Below, piece after piece: positions 57,028 to 64,000 of a stretch of DNA of 64,000 nt. Position 1 is the first letter of the stretch; every line of letters starts with the position of its first letter. The notes under the pieces are model-generated. The model was not told the DNA's origin and searched no databases. It was given only the letters and a program-made list of their open reading frames with translations. The stretch spans positions 62,001-126,000 of the forward strand of contig NZ_OLMK01000096.1 of assembly GCF_900290235.1 (NCBI RefSeq), in the 5' to 3' direction. Position numbers and translations under genes: made by a program. Source of the DNA: Streptomyces sp. MA5143a. Its GTDB lineage: Bacteria; Actinomycetota; Actinomycetes; Streptomycetales; Streptomycetaceae.

Positions 57028-57418
57028 TCACCCCGTGCTCCTTCATCTCTCTCCCCCGCCGGCACGCGCCGTCCGCGAGCCTGAGTCCGGGTTCTGGTGT
57101 GAATGGCATCTCGCGGACGGGCGGCGCATCAGCTGTGCCGCGCAGCCGACCGCCGCCTCGGCTGTCCGATGGGCACGCATTCAAGTCCGCGTCATCGCCT
57201 CGGCCGCTGAGCCGGTCTCCATCGACCTCCTCGTGGACCGACGTGCCCAGAGCTGGCGGGACGCCGTCTCAGCTCTTCAACAGGGTGTGGATTTCACACT
57301 GCCGCTCGCAGCGGGGCCGTGCACCTTCGTATGGCATGCACGCCCCGTCGCCTTTCTGCCCCTCGTCGGCGGTAACCCGATGCCCCATCTCCCGGGAGGA
57401 GGCACGCCATGGGGGTGA
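57017..57418 (+). CDS. hypothetical protein
   Basis: 133 aa, ATG with GGAGG 9 bp upstream. Sequence CEWHLADGRRISCAAQPTAASAVRWARIQVRV and AAGPCTFVWHARPVAFLPLVGG are its distinctive parts. No family recognised. Part of a run of coupled small genes. Confidence 0.7.
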   Translation: MRPDHPVLLHLSPPPARAVREPESGFWCEWHLADGRRISCAAQPTAASAVRWARIQVRVIASAAEPVSIDLLVDRRAQSWRDAVSALQQGVDFTLPLAAGPCTFVWHARPVAFLPLVGGNPMPHLPGGGTPWG

Positions 57419-57702
57419 GGCCAGGAGAGTTGTGGAGCCGCTTCGACTGGGCGACCGGCAACTGCTTCAGGTGCGAGCAGACGAACGTCCCCGTGGCCGA
57501 GGTCGGCGAGATCACGGTGGCGGGCACGGTGCTTCCCCTCTGCGCCTGCCAGTGGTGCGTCTTCAGGCTCGAACAGCTCCACTGGACGATGAGCGAGCGC
57601 GCCGCCCGCCAGCGGAATGCCCCGGCTCCCGCACAGCCCATCCCCCTCAGCCAGTGGCCCACCAAGGTGCCACTCAACAGACCGCCCGCCCACGTCGCGT
57701 AG
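57409..57702 (+). CDS. Cys-containing small hypothetical protein
   Basis: 97 aa, ATG behind GGGAGGAGGC, overlapping the previous gene by 10 bp. It has Cys at CFRCEQTN and LCACQWCVFRLEQLHWTMSERAARQRN, a possible four-Cys metal site. Function unknown. The coupled arrangement suggests a complex with its neighbours. Confidence 0.75.
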   Translation: MGVRPGELWSRFDWATGNCFRCEQTNVPVAEVGEITVAGTVLPLCACQWCVFRLEQLHWTMSERAARQRNAPAPAQPIPLSQWPTKVPLNRPPAHVA

Positions 57703-57829
57703 GAGAACGGCCGCGTCCTGGGCGGGCCTTCAACCCCGCTCCCGCTGTTCGAGCTGGAGGTATCCCCGACCTCAGAAGGACAGGTCACAGCGGGAGCGGG
57801 CCGCGCCACCACGAGAAGAGAGAGCCACC

Positions 57830-58000
57830 TTGGCAACCGAGGAACCAGACGACGACACGTTGTTCGACCTGATCGGCGCCGTCGGTGCCGGAATCAACGC
57901 CAGTAAGGACGAGGGCCTTCCCCTTGACGTGCGCGAACTCGCCGCTGACCTGGCTGGCAACACCGCAGACAGGCTGGCCCAGTTCAAGAAGACGACGTAG
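57830..58000 (+). CDS. 56-aa acidic protein before the FxLD methyltransferase gene
   Basis: TTG start at 57830 behind AGAAGAGAGAG. The product runs LATEEPDDDTLFDLIGAVGAGINASKDEG then LPLDVRELAADLAGNTADRLAQFKKTT. It has no Cys and is too short on Ser/Thr for a lanthipeptide core. It ends 20 bp before the methyltransferase gene. A possible small accessory or chaperone of the FxLD pathway. No family recognised. Confidence 0.6.
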   Translation: MATEEPDDDTLFDLIGAVGAGINASKDEGLPLDVRELAADLAGNTADRLAQFKKTT

Positions 58001-58020
58001 TGCCGAGAAGGAGAAGGCCC

Positions 58021-59268
58021 GTGAATGACACTCCCGCCCCGACGGCCGAGCAGCACAACGCCCCCGAATCCGAACAGCAGTTGCGTGACGCGATGGTGGA
58101 GCAGCTGATCGAACTGGGCGCCGCGCGCAGTGCCCGCGTCGTGGCCGCGTTCCGCTCGGTCCCCCGGCACCTGGCCACCCCTGAAGTGGAGATGGCCAAG
58201 ACGTACGAGGCTGAGTTCGCGGCCATCACGAAGACGGACCCGACGGGTGTGAACATCAGCTCGGTGTCCGCCCCGCGCATCCAGGCCATGCAGATCGAGC
58301 AAGCGGACATCCGGCCGGGGATGAGCGTCCTGGAGATCGGCTCCGGCGGGGTGAACGCGGCCTACCTCGCCGAGATGGTGGGCGAGCGGGGCCACGTCGT
58401 CACGATGGACATCGACCGCGACGTCACCCGGCGTGCGGAGGAGTTCCTCAAGGCGACCGGCTACGACCGGATCGTCACCGTGATCACAGCCGACGGCGAG
58501 CACGGCGTGCCCGGCCACGCGCCGTACGACCGCATCGTCGTCACCGTGCAGGCCGCCGACATCCCACCCGCCTGGGTCCACCAGCTGAAGGAGGGCGGTC
58601 GGCTCGTGGTGCCGCTGCGGATGCGTGGCATGACCCGCACGGTGGCGTTCGTCCGCGACAGGGAGCGGCTCGTCAGTGACGGGTTCGAGCTGTGCGGGTT
58701 CGTCCCGATGCAAGGCGTCGGGGAGAACCGCGTACGCCTGGCAGTGCTCCACGACGTGGAAGAGGAGGAGATCGCCCTCCGCCTCGACGGCCATCCCGAT
58801 CCCGACGCCGCGGCCCTGCGGGTGGCCCTGGGTATGCCCCGTGTCGAGGCGTGGTCAGGCGTCACCGTGGCCGGTGACGAGTCCACCGAGCACCTGGACC
58901 TGTGGCTGACCACCGCCCTCGACAACCTTCCCCTGATGGCGGCCAAGATCGGCGCACGAGAGCGTGGACTGGTCGCCTCCGCGTCGCCGATCGGCGTCCC
59001 CACGCTGGTGGACGGTGACAGCTTCGCCTACCGCACCGCGCGCCCCACCGACGACCCGGACCGGTACGAACTCGGGGCGATCGGCCACGGCCCGCAGGGA
59101 CAGAAGGTCGCGGACCGCCTGGTGGAGGAGATCCAGGTCTGGCACGGCGACCACCGGGCCCAGCGTGCGCACATCGAGGTCCACCCGGCGGGTACGCCAG
59201 ACGACCAGCTTCCCGCAGGCCGGCTCGTCGACCGGCCCCACACCCGGGTCACGATCACCTGGCCGTGA
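58021..59268 (+). CDS. FxLD-system methyltransferase (PIMT-like)
   Basis: 415 aa from GTG at 58021 behind AAGGAGAAGGCCC. The N-terminal LRDAMVEQLIELGAARSARVVAAFRSVPRHLATP is the start of the protein-L-isoaspartate methyltransferase fold. The SAM site is MSVLEIGSGGVNAAYLAEMVGERGHVVTMDID. The motif YDRIVVTVQAADIPPAWVHQLKEGGRLVVPLR follows. Methyltransferases of this kind accompany FxLD lanthipeptide precursors, where they are expected to methylate an Asp and lead to isoaspartate or aspartimide. The target Asp is inferred. Confidence 0.88.
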   Translation: MNDTPAPTAEQHNAPESEQQLRDAMVEQLIELGAARSARVVAAFRSVPRHLATPEVEMAKTYEAEFAAITKTDPTGVNISSVSAPRIQAMQIEQADIRPGMSVLEIGSGGVNAAYLAEMVGERGHVVTMDIDRDVTRRAEEFLKATGYDRIVTVITADGEHGVPGHAPYDRIVVTVQAADIPPAWVHQLKEGGRLVVPLRMRGMTRTVAFVRDRERLVSDGFELCGFVPMQGVGENRVRLAVLHDVEEEEIALRLDGHPDPDAAALRVALGMPRVEAWSGVTVAGDESTEHLDLWLTTALDNLPLMAAKIGARERGLVASASPIGVPTLVDGDSFAYRTARPTDDPDRYELGAIGHGPQGQKVADRLVEEIQVWHGDHRAQRAHIEVHPAGTPDDQLPAGRLVDRPHTRVTITWP

Positions 59269-59338
59269 CGCCGTCGGCGGCGCCACGGCCAGGCCGGCAC
59301 AGCACATCCCACCCGCCCTTTCCTGTGAGGAGTACGTG

Positions 59339-59533
59339 ATGGCACCGCAGAACCCCGCCACAACGCTGAAGGCCGCGACCGACTACAGCACCACCGCCGG
59401 GTCGGACTTCGACCTCGACATCGAGACCCTCGCCTCCGCCCCGGTCATCGGCTCGCTGCTGAACGACACCAGCGACAACTGCACCTCCACCTGCCAGTCC
59501 GCCTGCACCAACAGCACCTGCATCGGCGGCTGA
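59339..59533 (+). CDS. FxLD family lanthipeptide precursor
   Basis: 64 aa, ATG with GAGGAG upstream. The leader holds the defining FDLDIETLA (F-x-L-D) at residues 24-32. The C-terminal core is NDTSDNCTSTCQSACTNSTC followed by IGG, with four Cys and many Ser/Thr, ready for four lanthionine or methyllanthionine rings. It lies between the methyltransferase and the LanB gene. Core start is not known, probably after the APVIGSLL stretch. Confidence 0.93.
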   Translation: MAPQNPATTLKAATDYSTTAGSDFDLDIETLASAPVIGSLLNDTSDNCTSTCQSACTNSTCIGG

Positions 59534-59611
59534 CCCACCGGGGGCCGGGCGGAATCTGACCCGCCCGGCCCGCGCACCACCGTGACGAAGGACGAAGAAG
59601 GAGGCACAGGG

Positions 59612-62600
59612 GTGTACCGCGCAATCGATGCGGGCATGATCCGCGCGTCAGTCTTCCCGCTGGCGGCGACGCTTCCTCCTTGGCCCGACCTGGATGGGGA
59701 AGCCCTCGCCGACGTCGAACGCCGACGCGACTGGATCGCCCAGGTCTGGGCGGACGACACCCGGGCTGCCGCTATCGAGTTCGCCGGGCCGCTCCTCGCC
59801 GCTGCCATCCGCGACGTGCTCGACGGAGAGCGGCAACGGCCGCGCACCGTCCGGCGCATCGTGGCCTCGCTCGCCCGCTACCTGCTGCGGATGCAGCACC
59901 GCGCCACACCGTTCGGGCTGTTCGCCGGCCCTGCCCCCGTGAGGATCGGCGGTACGGCTCGGGTGACGTGGGGGAAGGAGCACCGTGCTTTCGCCCGGGC
60001 CGATGCCGAGTTGTTGAACGCCGCCATCACCGCCTTGGAAGGCAACCGGGAGGTGTTGCGGCGCCTGCCCGTGGTGGCAGATCCGACCTGCACGGTACGA
60101 GGCAGTCGGGTGGCAGTGCCGCACCAGTCCGGCACGCATGGCCCTACCGACACCACTCTGCGCCGGACCCGAGCCGTGGAAGCGGTGCTGACCTTGGCCC
60201 GTACGCCGATCATGGTCGGCGACCTGGTGGGCAAACTCCACGGCGACTACCCGGATACGCCGCCTGCGGTGATCGAGGACATGGTGTCCAGCCTCGTCGC
60301 CCATCGGGTCCTGCTGACGAGCCTCCACGCCCCCATGACGTGCGACGACGCGCTCGGGCATGTCATCGCGCAGCTGGACGCCACGGGGGCCGCCGCCGCA
60401 TCAGGTGGGGCGGCGACGGCCGCGGAGCTGCGAAAGATCCACCAGCTGCTCACTCTGCACGACGACATCGCTGTCCAGGGTGAGCAGCAGGCCCTGCGCG
60501 TCCAGGCGGCTGCGCGGATGAACACCCTCACCGGAGGCACCACCGCACGCACCCTGGTCGTGAACGTGCGCCCCGACTGCGACATCGTCCTGCCGACAGC
60601 GGTAACGCGGGAAGCGGAGCGTGCCCTGGAGGTCATCTCCCGCATCTCGCCGTACCCGAACGGCTCTCCGGCGTGGCAGGACTACCGGACGCGGTTCCTG
60701 GAGCGCTACAGCATGGGCGCGATCGTCCCCCTGCGCGACCTCACCGACCCGGACACCGGCCTCGGCTTCCCCGTCGGCTACCGCGGCACGGTCCTGAAGC
60801 GGCCGGTGCTGGCCACGACCCACCGCGACGAACACCTCCTCGCTCTCGCCCAGTCTGCGGCCCTGAACGATCGGCGCGAAGTCGTCCTCACCGATGAGGA
60901 CATCGAGGCCATGTCACTCGGGGAACCCACGCAGGTGCCCGCGCACGTCGAACTGTGCTTCACCGTGCTGTCCCCCTCACTGGAGGACCTGGAGCACGGC
61001 CGGTTCAACCTGGTGACCGCCGGTCTGTCCCTCGCGGCCGGCACCACCACGGGCCGTTTCCTGACGATGCTGGACCAGTCGGACCGCGACCGGATGTCCG
61101 CCGAGTACGCCGCCCTGCCAACGCTGGCCACCGGAGCCGTACGCGGGCAGATGTCCAGCTCGCCTCTGCGTATCCCGACCCGCAACGTCGGCCGCGCCCC
61201 AGCCGTCGTCCCGCACGTCCTCTCGGTCGGCGAGCACAACCCGGACGCCACTATCGACCTGGACGACCTCGGGGTCGTCGCCGACTCCCAACACCTCTAC
61301 CTGGTCTCCATCCCCACCGGGCAGCTCATCGAGCCCTCGGTCATGAACGCCGTGGAACTCAGCAGCGCCACCCACCCCCTCGTCCGCTTCGTCACCGAAC
61401 TGCACCGCTCCCACACCGCCATCCTCACCCCCTTCGCCTGGGGCGCAGCGGCCCGGCTGCCGTTCCTGCCCGAAGTCCGCGTCGGCCGCACCATCCTGTC
61501 CGCCGCCTGCTGGCGGCTGAACGCACGCGACCTCGGCGATGACAGTCGCGCCTGGATGTTCCACTTCACCGACTGGCGCATCCGCTACGGCGTACCCCGC
61601 ACCGTGTACGTCGGCGGCAACGACCAACGGCTCCGCCTCGACCTCGACATCAGCGCCCACCGGCAACTCCTGCGCGCAGAACTGGACCGCCACGGAACCG
61701 TGACCGTGCACGAAGCGCCCGACGAGACGGCGTTCGGCTGGGTCGGCCGCGCCCACGAATTCACCGTGTCCTTCGCTTCCGACCAACCGCCTTCCCCTGC
61801 ACCGATCAACCGCACGGCAACCGTCGTCCGACATGACTCCAGCCGCCTGCCCGGCGCCGGCGAGTGGGCCTACCTGAAGCTGTACGGCAACGCCGACCGC
61901 GCACCCGAGCTCCTGACCGCGCACCTCCCGCGCCTCCTCCACGACCGGGACGCCGACGCACCGACGTGGTGGTTCACCCGTTACAACGACCCCGACAGCC
62001 ACCTCCGGCTGCGACTCCGCCTCCCGGACCCGAACGCCTTCGGTGAGGTGGCACAGCACGTCGCCGCCTGGGCAGGTGAGCTGCGCGCGGATGGCCTGCT
62101 CCAACGTGTCCAGTGGGACACCGACGAGCCGGAGACTGGCCGCTACGGCACTGGTCCCGCCCTCACCGCAGCCGAACAGGTCTTCGCCGCAGACTCCGCC
62201 GCCGCCCTCGCACAGATTGCCCTCCCCATCCCCGACAGCCTCCGGCCCGCCGTCACCGCCAGCAGCTTCGTCGACATCGCCGACGCCTTCCTCGGCTCCC
62301 CAGCGGACGGACAGGCATGGCTCACGACGAACCTCCTGAAGAACGACGGCGAAGCCACCACCCGAGACGTACTCTCCGCCGCCGTCCGCTTCTCTGCCCC
62401 AGGCCCCGACCGCACCGCCCTGCGGATCTTGCCCAACGGTGAGCACCTCGTTGCGACGTGGGCCACACGTCGCGCTGCCCTGACTGCCTACCGCCAGGCT
62501 CTCGAAGCGCACGGTGCCGACCCCGCCGCGGTTCTGCCGTCCCTCCTGCACATGCACCACAACCGGGCCGCCGGCGTCGCACCCGACAGCGAAGCCATCT

Positions 62601-62665
62601 GCCGCCGCCTGGCCCGCGCCGCCGCCCTTTCCTGGACCGCGAGACAAGAAGGAGCCCTGCGGTGA
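59612..62665 (+). CDS. full-length lantibiotic dehydratase LanB (with SpaB_C domain)
   Basis: 1017 aa from GTG at 59612 (VYRAIDAGMIRASVFPL), chosen for AAGGAGG upstream. The N-terminal glutamylation domain runs to about 690 (RYLLRMQHRATPFGLFAGPAPV, TRFLERYSMGAIVPLRDLTDP). The C-terminal elimination (SpaB_C) domain starts near WAYLKLYGNADRAPELLTAHLPRLL and carries WWFTRYNDPDSHLRLRLRL. LanB enzymes dehydrate Ser/Thr using glutamyl-tRNA. The gene overlaps LanC by GTGA. Confidence 0.95.
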   Translation: MYRAIDAGMIRASVFPLAATLPPWPDLDGEALADVERRRDWIAQVWADDTRAAAIEFAGPLLAAAIRDVLDGERQRPRTVRRIVASLARYLLRMQHRATPFGLFAGPAPVRIGGTARVTWGKEHRAFARADAELLNAAITALEGNREVLRRLPVVADPTCTVRGSRVAVPHQSGTHGPTDTTLRRTRAVEAVLTLARTPIMVGDLVGKLHGDYPDTPPAVIEDMVSSLVAHRVLLTSLHAPMTCDDALGHVIAQLDATGAAAASGGAATAAELRKIHQLLTLHDDIAVQGEQQALRVQAAARMNTLTGGTTARTLVVNVRPDCDIVLPTAVTREAERALEVISRISPYPNGSPAWQDYRTRFLERYSMGAIVPLRDLTDPDTGLGFPVGYRGTVLKRPVLATTHRDEHLLALAQSAALNDRREVVLTDEDIEAMSLGEPTQVPAHVELCFTVLSPSLEDLEHGRFNLVTAGLSLAAGTTTGRFLTMLDQSDRDRMSAEYAALPTLATGAVRGQMSSSPLRIPTRNVGRAPAVVPHVLSVGEHNPDATIDLDDLGVVADSQHLYLVSIPTGQLIEPSVMNAVELSSATHPLVRFVTELHRSHTAILTPFAWGAAARLPFLPEVRVGRTILSAACWRLNARDLGDDSRAWMFHFTDWRIRYGVPRTVYVGGNDQRLRLDLDISAHRQLLRAELDRHGTVTVHEAPDETAFGWVGRAHEFTVSFASDQPPSPAPINRTATVVRHDSSRLPGAGEWAYLKLYGNADRAPELLTAHLPRLLHDRDADAPTWWFTRYNDPDSHLRLRLRLPDPNAFGEVAQHVAAWAGELRADGLLQRVQWDTDEPETGRYGTGPALTAAEQVFAADSAAALAQIALPIPDSLRPAVTASSFVDIADAFLGSPADGQAWLTTNLLKNDGEATTRDVLSAAVRFSAPGPDRTALRILPNGEHLVATWATRRAALTAYRQALEAHGADPAAVLPSLLHMHHNRAAGVAPDSEAICRRLARAAALSWTARQEGALR

Positions 62666-63810
62666 CCACCGCTCCACCCGCCCTGGACACGGACGCCACC
62701 CACCGGCAGTCCCTCGCCCAAGGCTCCCTCGGCATCGCCCTGCTCCACGTCGAACGCGCCCGCCAGGGCACCGGATCCTGGCAGACCGCCCACCGGCAAC
62801 TCTCCGCCGTCGGCGCCCTGTTGGACAGCGACGAAACGGGCCTTTTCCTCGGCGCACCCGCGATGGCGTACGTGCTGCACTGGACCGCCGACGGCAGCAA
62901 CCGGTACTTCGGCGCCCTGCAGACCCTCGACCGGATCCTCGCCGCTCACACCCGACGCCGACTGGCAGCAGCTCACGCCCGCATCGACCGTAGCGAGCCG
63001 ACCACCTTCGCCGAGTACGACCTCCTGCGCGGCCTGACCGGCCTCGGCGCCCTCCTCCTACGCCGCGCCCCCGAGGGCGACGAACTGAAGGGCGTACTGG
63101 AATACCTGGTGCGCCTGACCGAGCCACTCGCCACCGCCGACGGGCGACCCCGCCTGGGCTGGTGGGTGAGCCACAGCCCCGTCAACCTCACTGCTCCCAC
63201 CCTCGACGGCCACGCCAACGCCGGCCTCGCCCACGGCATCACCGGCCCGCTCGCCCTCCTCGCACTCGCGAAACTCCGCGGCATCACCGTGCCCGGCCAC
63301 GAGAAGGCGATGCTGCGGATCTGCCACTGGCTGGACCAGATACGCGTGAACGACCACCGAGGCACCCGCTGGCCACGCTGGATCACCGGCGCCACCACCG
63401 TGCCCCCACACCTAGCCGCCCCCTCTTGGTGCTACGGCACCCCCGGCCTGGCCCGCGCCCACCAACTCGCCGCCCTCGCCCTGAACGACCCCGACCGCAA
63501 ACGCATGGCCGAACGAGCACTCCTCTACTGCCTGGCCGACCCCACCCAGCTCGACCAACTCACCAGCCGCGGCCTGTGCCACGGCCTCGGCGGCCTACTC
63601 CGCGTCGTACAGCGCATCACCCAGGACGCCGACGAACCACGAGCCTTCGTCCACCACCTGCCACAGCTAACCGAACGCTTCGCCACCACCGGGCCTCCAA
63701 CCGAGACCGGCTTCCTCAACGGCTCCGTCGGGGCAACCCTTGCCTTCCAGAACATCCAAGAAGGTGCCCTCCCCACCAGCGACTGGGACGCGTGCCTTCT
63801 CCTCATCTGA
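62662..63810 (+). CDS. lanthionine synthetase LanC (cyclase)
   Basis: 382 aa from GTG at 62662 overlapping the LanB stop. The zinc ligands are Cys in APSWCYGTPG (about 257) and Cys-His in GLCHGLGG (about 306-307). The conserved HANAGLAHGITGPLALL and FLNGSVGATLAF complete the LanC fold. It catalyses addition of Cys to dehydrated Ser/Thr. All three metal ligands are present, so it should be active. Confidence 0.95.
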   Translation: MTTAPPALDTDATHRQSLAQGSLGIALLHVERARQGTGSWQTAHRQLSAVGALLDSDETGLFLGAPAMAYVLHWTADGSNRYFGALQTLDRILAAHTRRRLAAAHARIDRSEPTTFAEYDLLRGLTGLGALLLRRAPEGDELKGVLEYLVRLTEPLATADGRPRLGWWVSHSPVNLTAPTLDGHANAGLAHGITGPLALLALAKLRGITVPGHEKAMLRICHWLDQIRVNDHRGTRWPRWITGATTVPPHLAAPSWCYGTPGLARAHQLAALALNDPDRKRMAERALLYCLADPTQLDQLTSRGLCHGLGGLLRVVQRITQDADEPRAFVHHLPQLTERFATTGPPTETGFLNGSVGATLAFQNIQEGALPTSDWDACLLLI

Positions 63811-63833
63811 CCGTTGCCACCGAAAGGATCTGG

Positions 63834-64000
63834 ATGGAACTGACCGACAGCAGCACCATCGAGCGGGCCGTCCTGGCCGTCCTCACCGGCACCCCGCTCG
63901 CGGAAGCCGCCGGCCAGGCACAGACATCTTCTGCATCTCTCGCCGAAGCCACCGAGCGATACCGCGACGCCGGGCGAGCCGCGCTCAGCACCGGGGTCGA
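63834..64000 (+). CDS. thiopeptide-type bacteriocin biosynthesis protein, N-terminal part (runs off the window)
   Basis: ATG at 63834 after GAAAGGATCTGG. The visible 55 residues (ELTDSSTIERAVLAVLTGTP, LAEAAGQAQTSSASLAEATERYRDAGRAAL) match the start of SpaB_C-like elimination-domain proteins that accompany FxLD LanB genes. The LanB above already has its own SpaB_C domain, so this is a second, separate copy. Its length is unknown. Confidence 0.75.
   Translation, partial: MELTDSSTIERAVLAVLTGTPLAEAAGQAQTSSASLAEATERYRDAGRAALSTGV

Noticed and set aside
60977..63127. 716-codon minus-strand frame opposite LanB and LanC
   Set aside because: LanB and LanC motifs are clear on the plus strand. The antisense frame shows no domain.

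Overview
The window is high-GC actinobacterial DNA, almost certainly from a Streptomyces chromosome. The hspR-dnaJ-grpE-dnaK operon carries exact HAIR operators. Start codons are often GTG or TTG, coupled ATGA/GTGA overlaps are common, and FG-GAP, YIP1, DUF397 and Scr1-type XRE families are present. No rRNA gene or CRISPR array was seen.

Region 1 (1-11.6 kb) is a class V lanthipeptide-type cluster. A 72-aa precursor ending in Cys heads a minus-strand operon, followed by a strong hairpin. Then come an EpiD/LxmD-like cysteine decarboxylase, two kinase-fold proteins (LxmX-like and LxmK-like), a previously easy-to-miss 59-aa coupled ORF, a HopA1/LxmY-like protein, a methyltransferase and an M16 peptidase cut by the window edge. 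An ABC transporter and an Asp/His-rich protein diverge from the precursor. Two LuxR-type regulators and a small secreted-peptide operon follow.

Region 2 (11.7-24 kb) is ordinary chromosome: the HspR-controlled chaperone operon, a secreted alpha/beta hydrolase, GNAT and other small proteins, a divergent MraY/WecA-like membrane protein, a membrane-bound Fe-S oxidoreductase, a Nudix hydrolase and a duplicated-domain lipoprotein.

Region 3 (24-38.2 kb) is a tandem family of six exported FG-GAP (integrin-alpha-like) proteins plus a decayed seventh copy. Several share a conserved element upstream. A membrane-anchored NACHT NTPase (NLR-like) and a SnoaL-like protein sit between the fifth and sixth copies. 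Region 4 (38.4-41.7 kb) has a YIP1-like protein, a phosphoribosyltransferase, dCTP deaminase, two small Zn-ribbon-like proteins and tRNA-Gly(CCC).

Region 5 (41.7-about 54.4 kb) looks like an integrative mobilizable element inserted at the tRNA-Gly 3' end. It has a tyrosine integrase, Xis, an XRE regulator with an inverted-repeat operator, an HTH replication-like gene with internal iterons, a roughly 280-bp array of GGGGACCGTCCCC-type palindromes, MobC and a relaxase. Between the tRNA and the integrase lies a candidate defence or toxin-antitoxin cargo pair: a GNAT-PIN-GNAT fusion coupled to an ASCH protein. Two neighbouring genes downstream of the relaxase share an unusual NFG..N.G.MTG..QA.PFS motif.

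Region 6 (54.5-64 kb) has a DUF397/Scr1-type regulator pair and several small proteins, then a second RiPP cluster of the FxLD class I lanthipeptide type: a small TTG-start ORF, the FxLD-system PIMT-like methyltransferase, a 64-aa precursor, a full-length LanB, LanC and the start of a separate thiopeptide-type biosynthesis protein that runs off the window. The far end of the mobile element was not found, so whether the FxLD cluster is cargo remains open.
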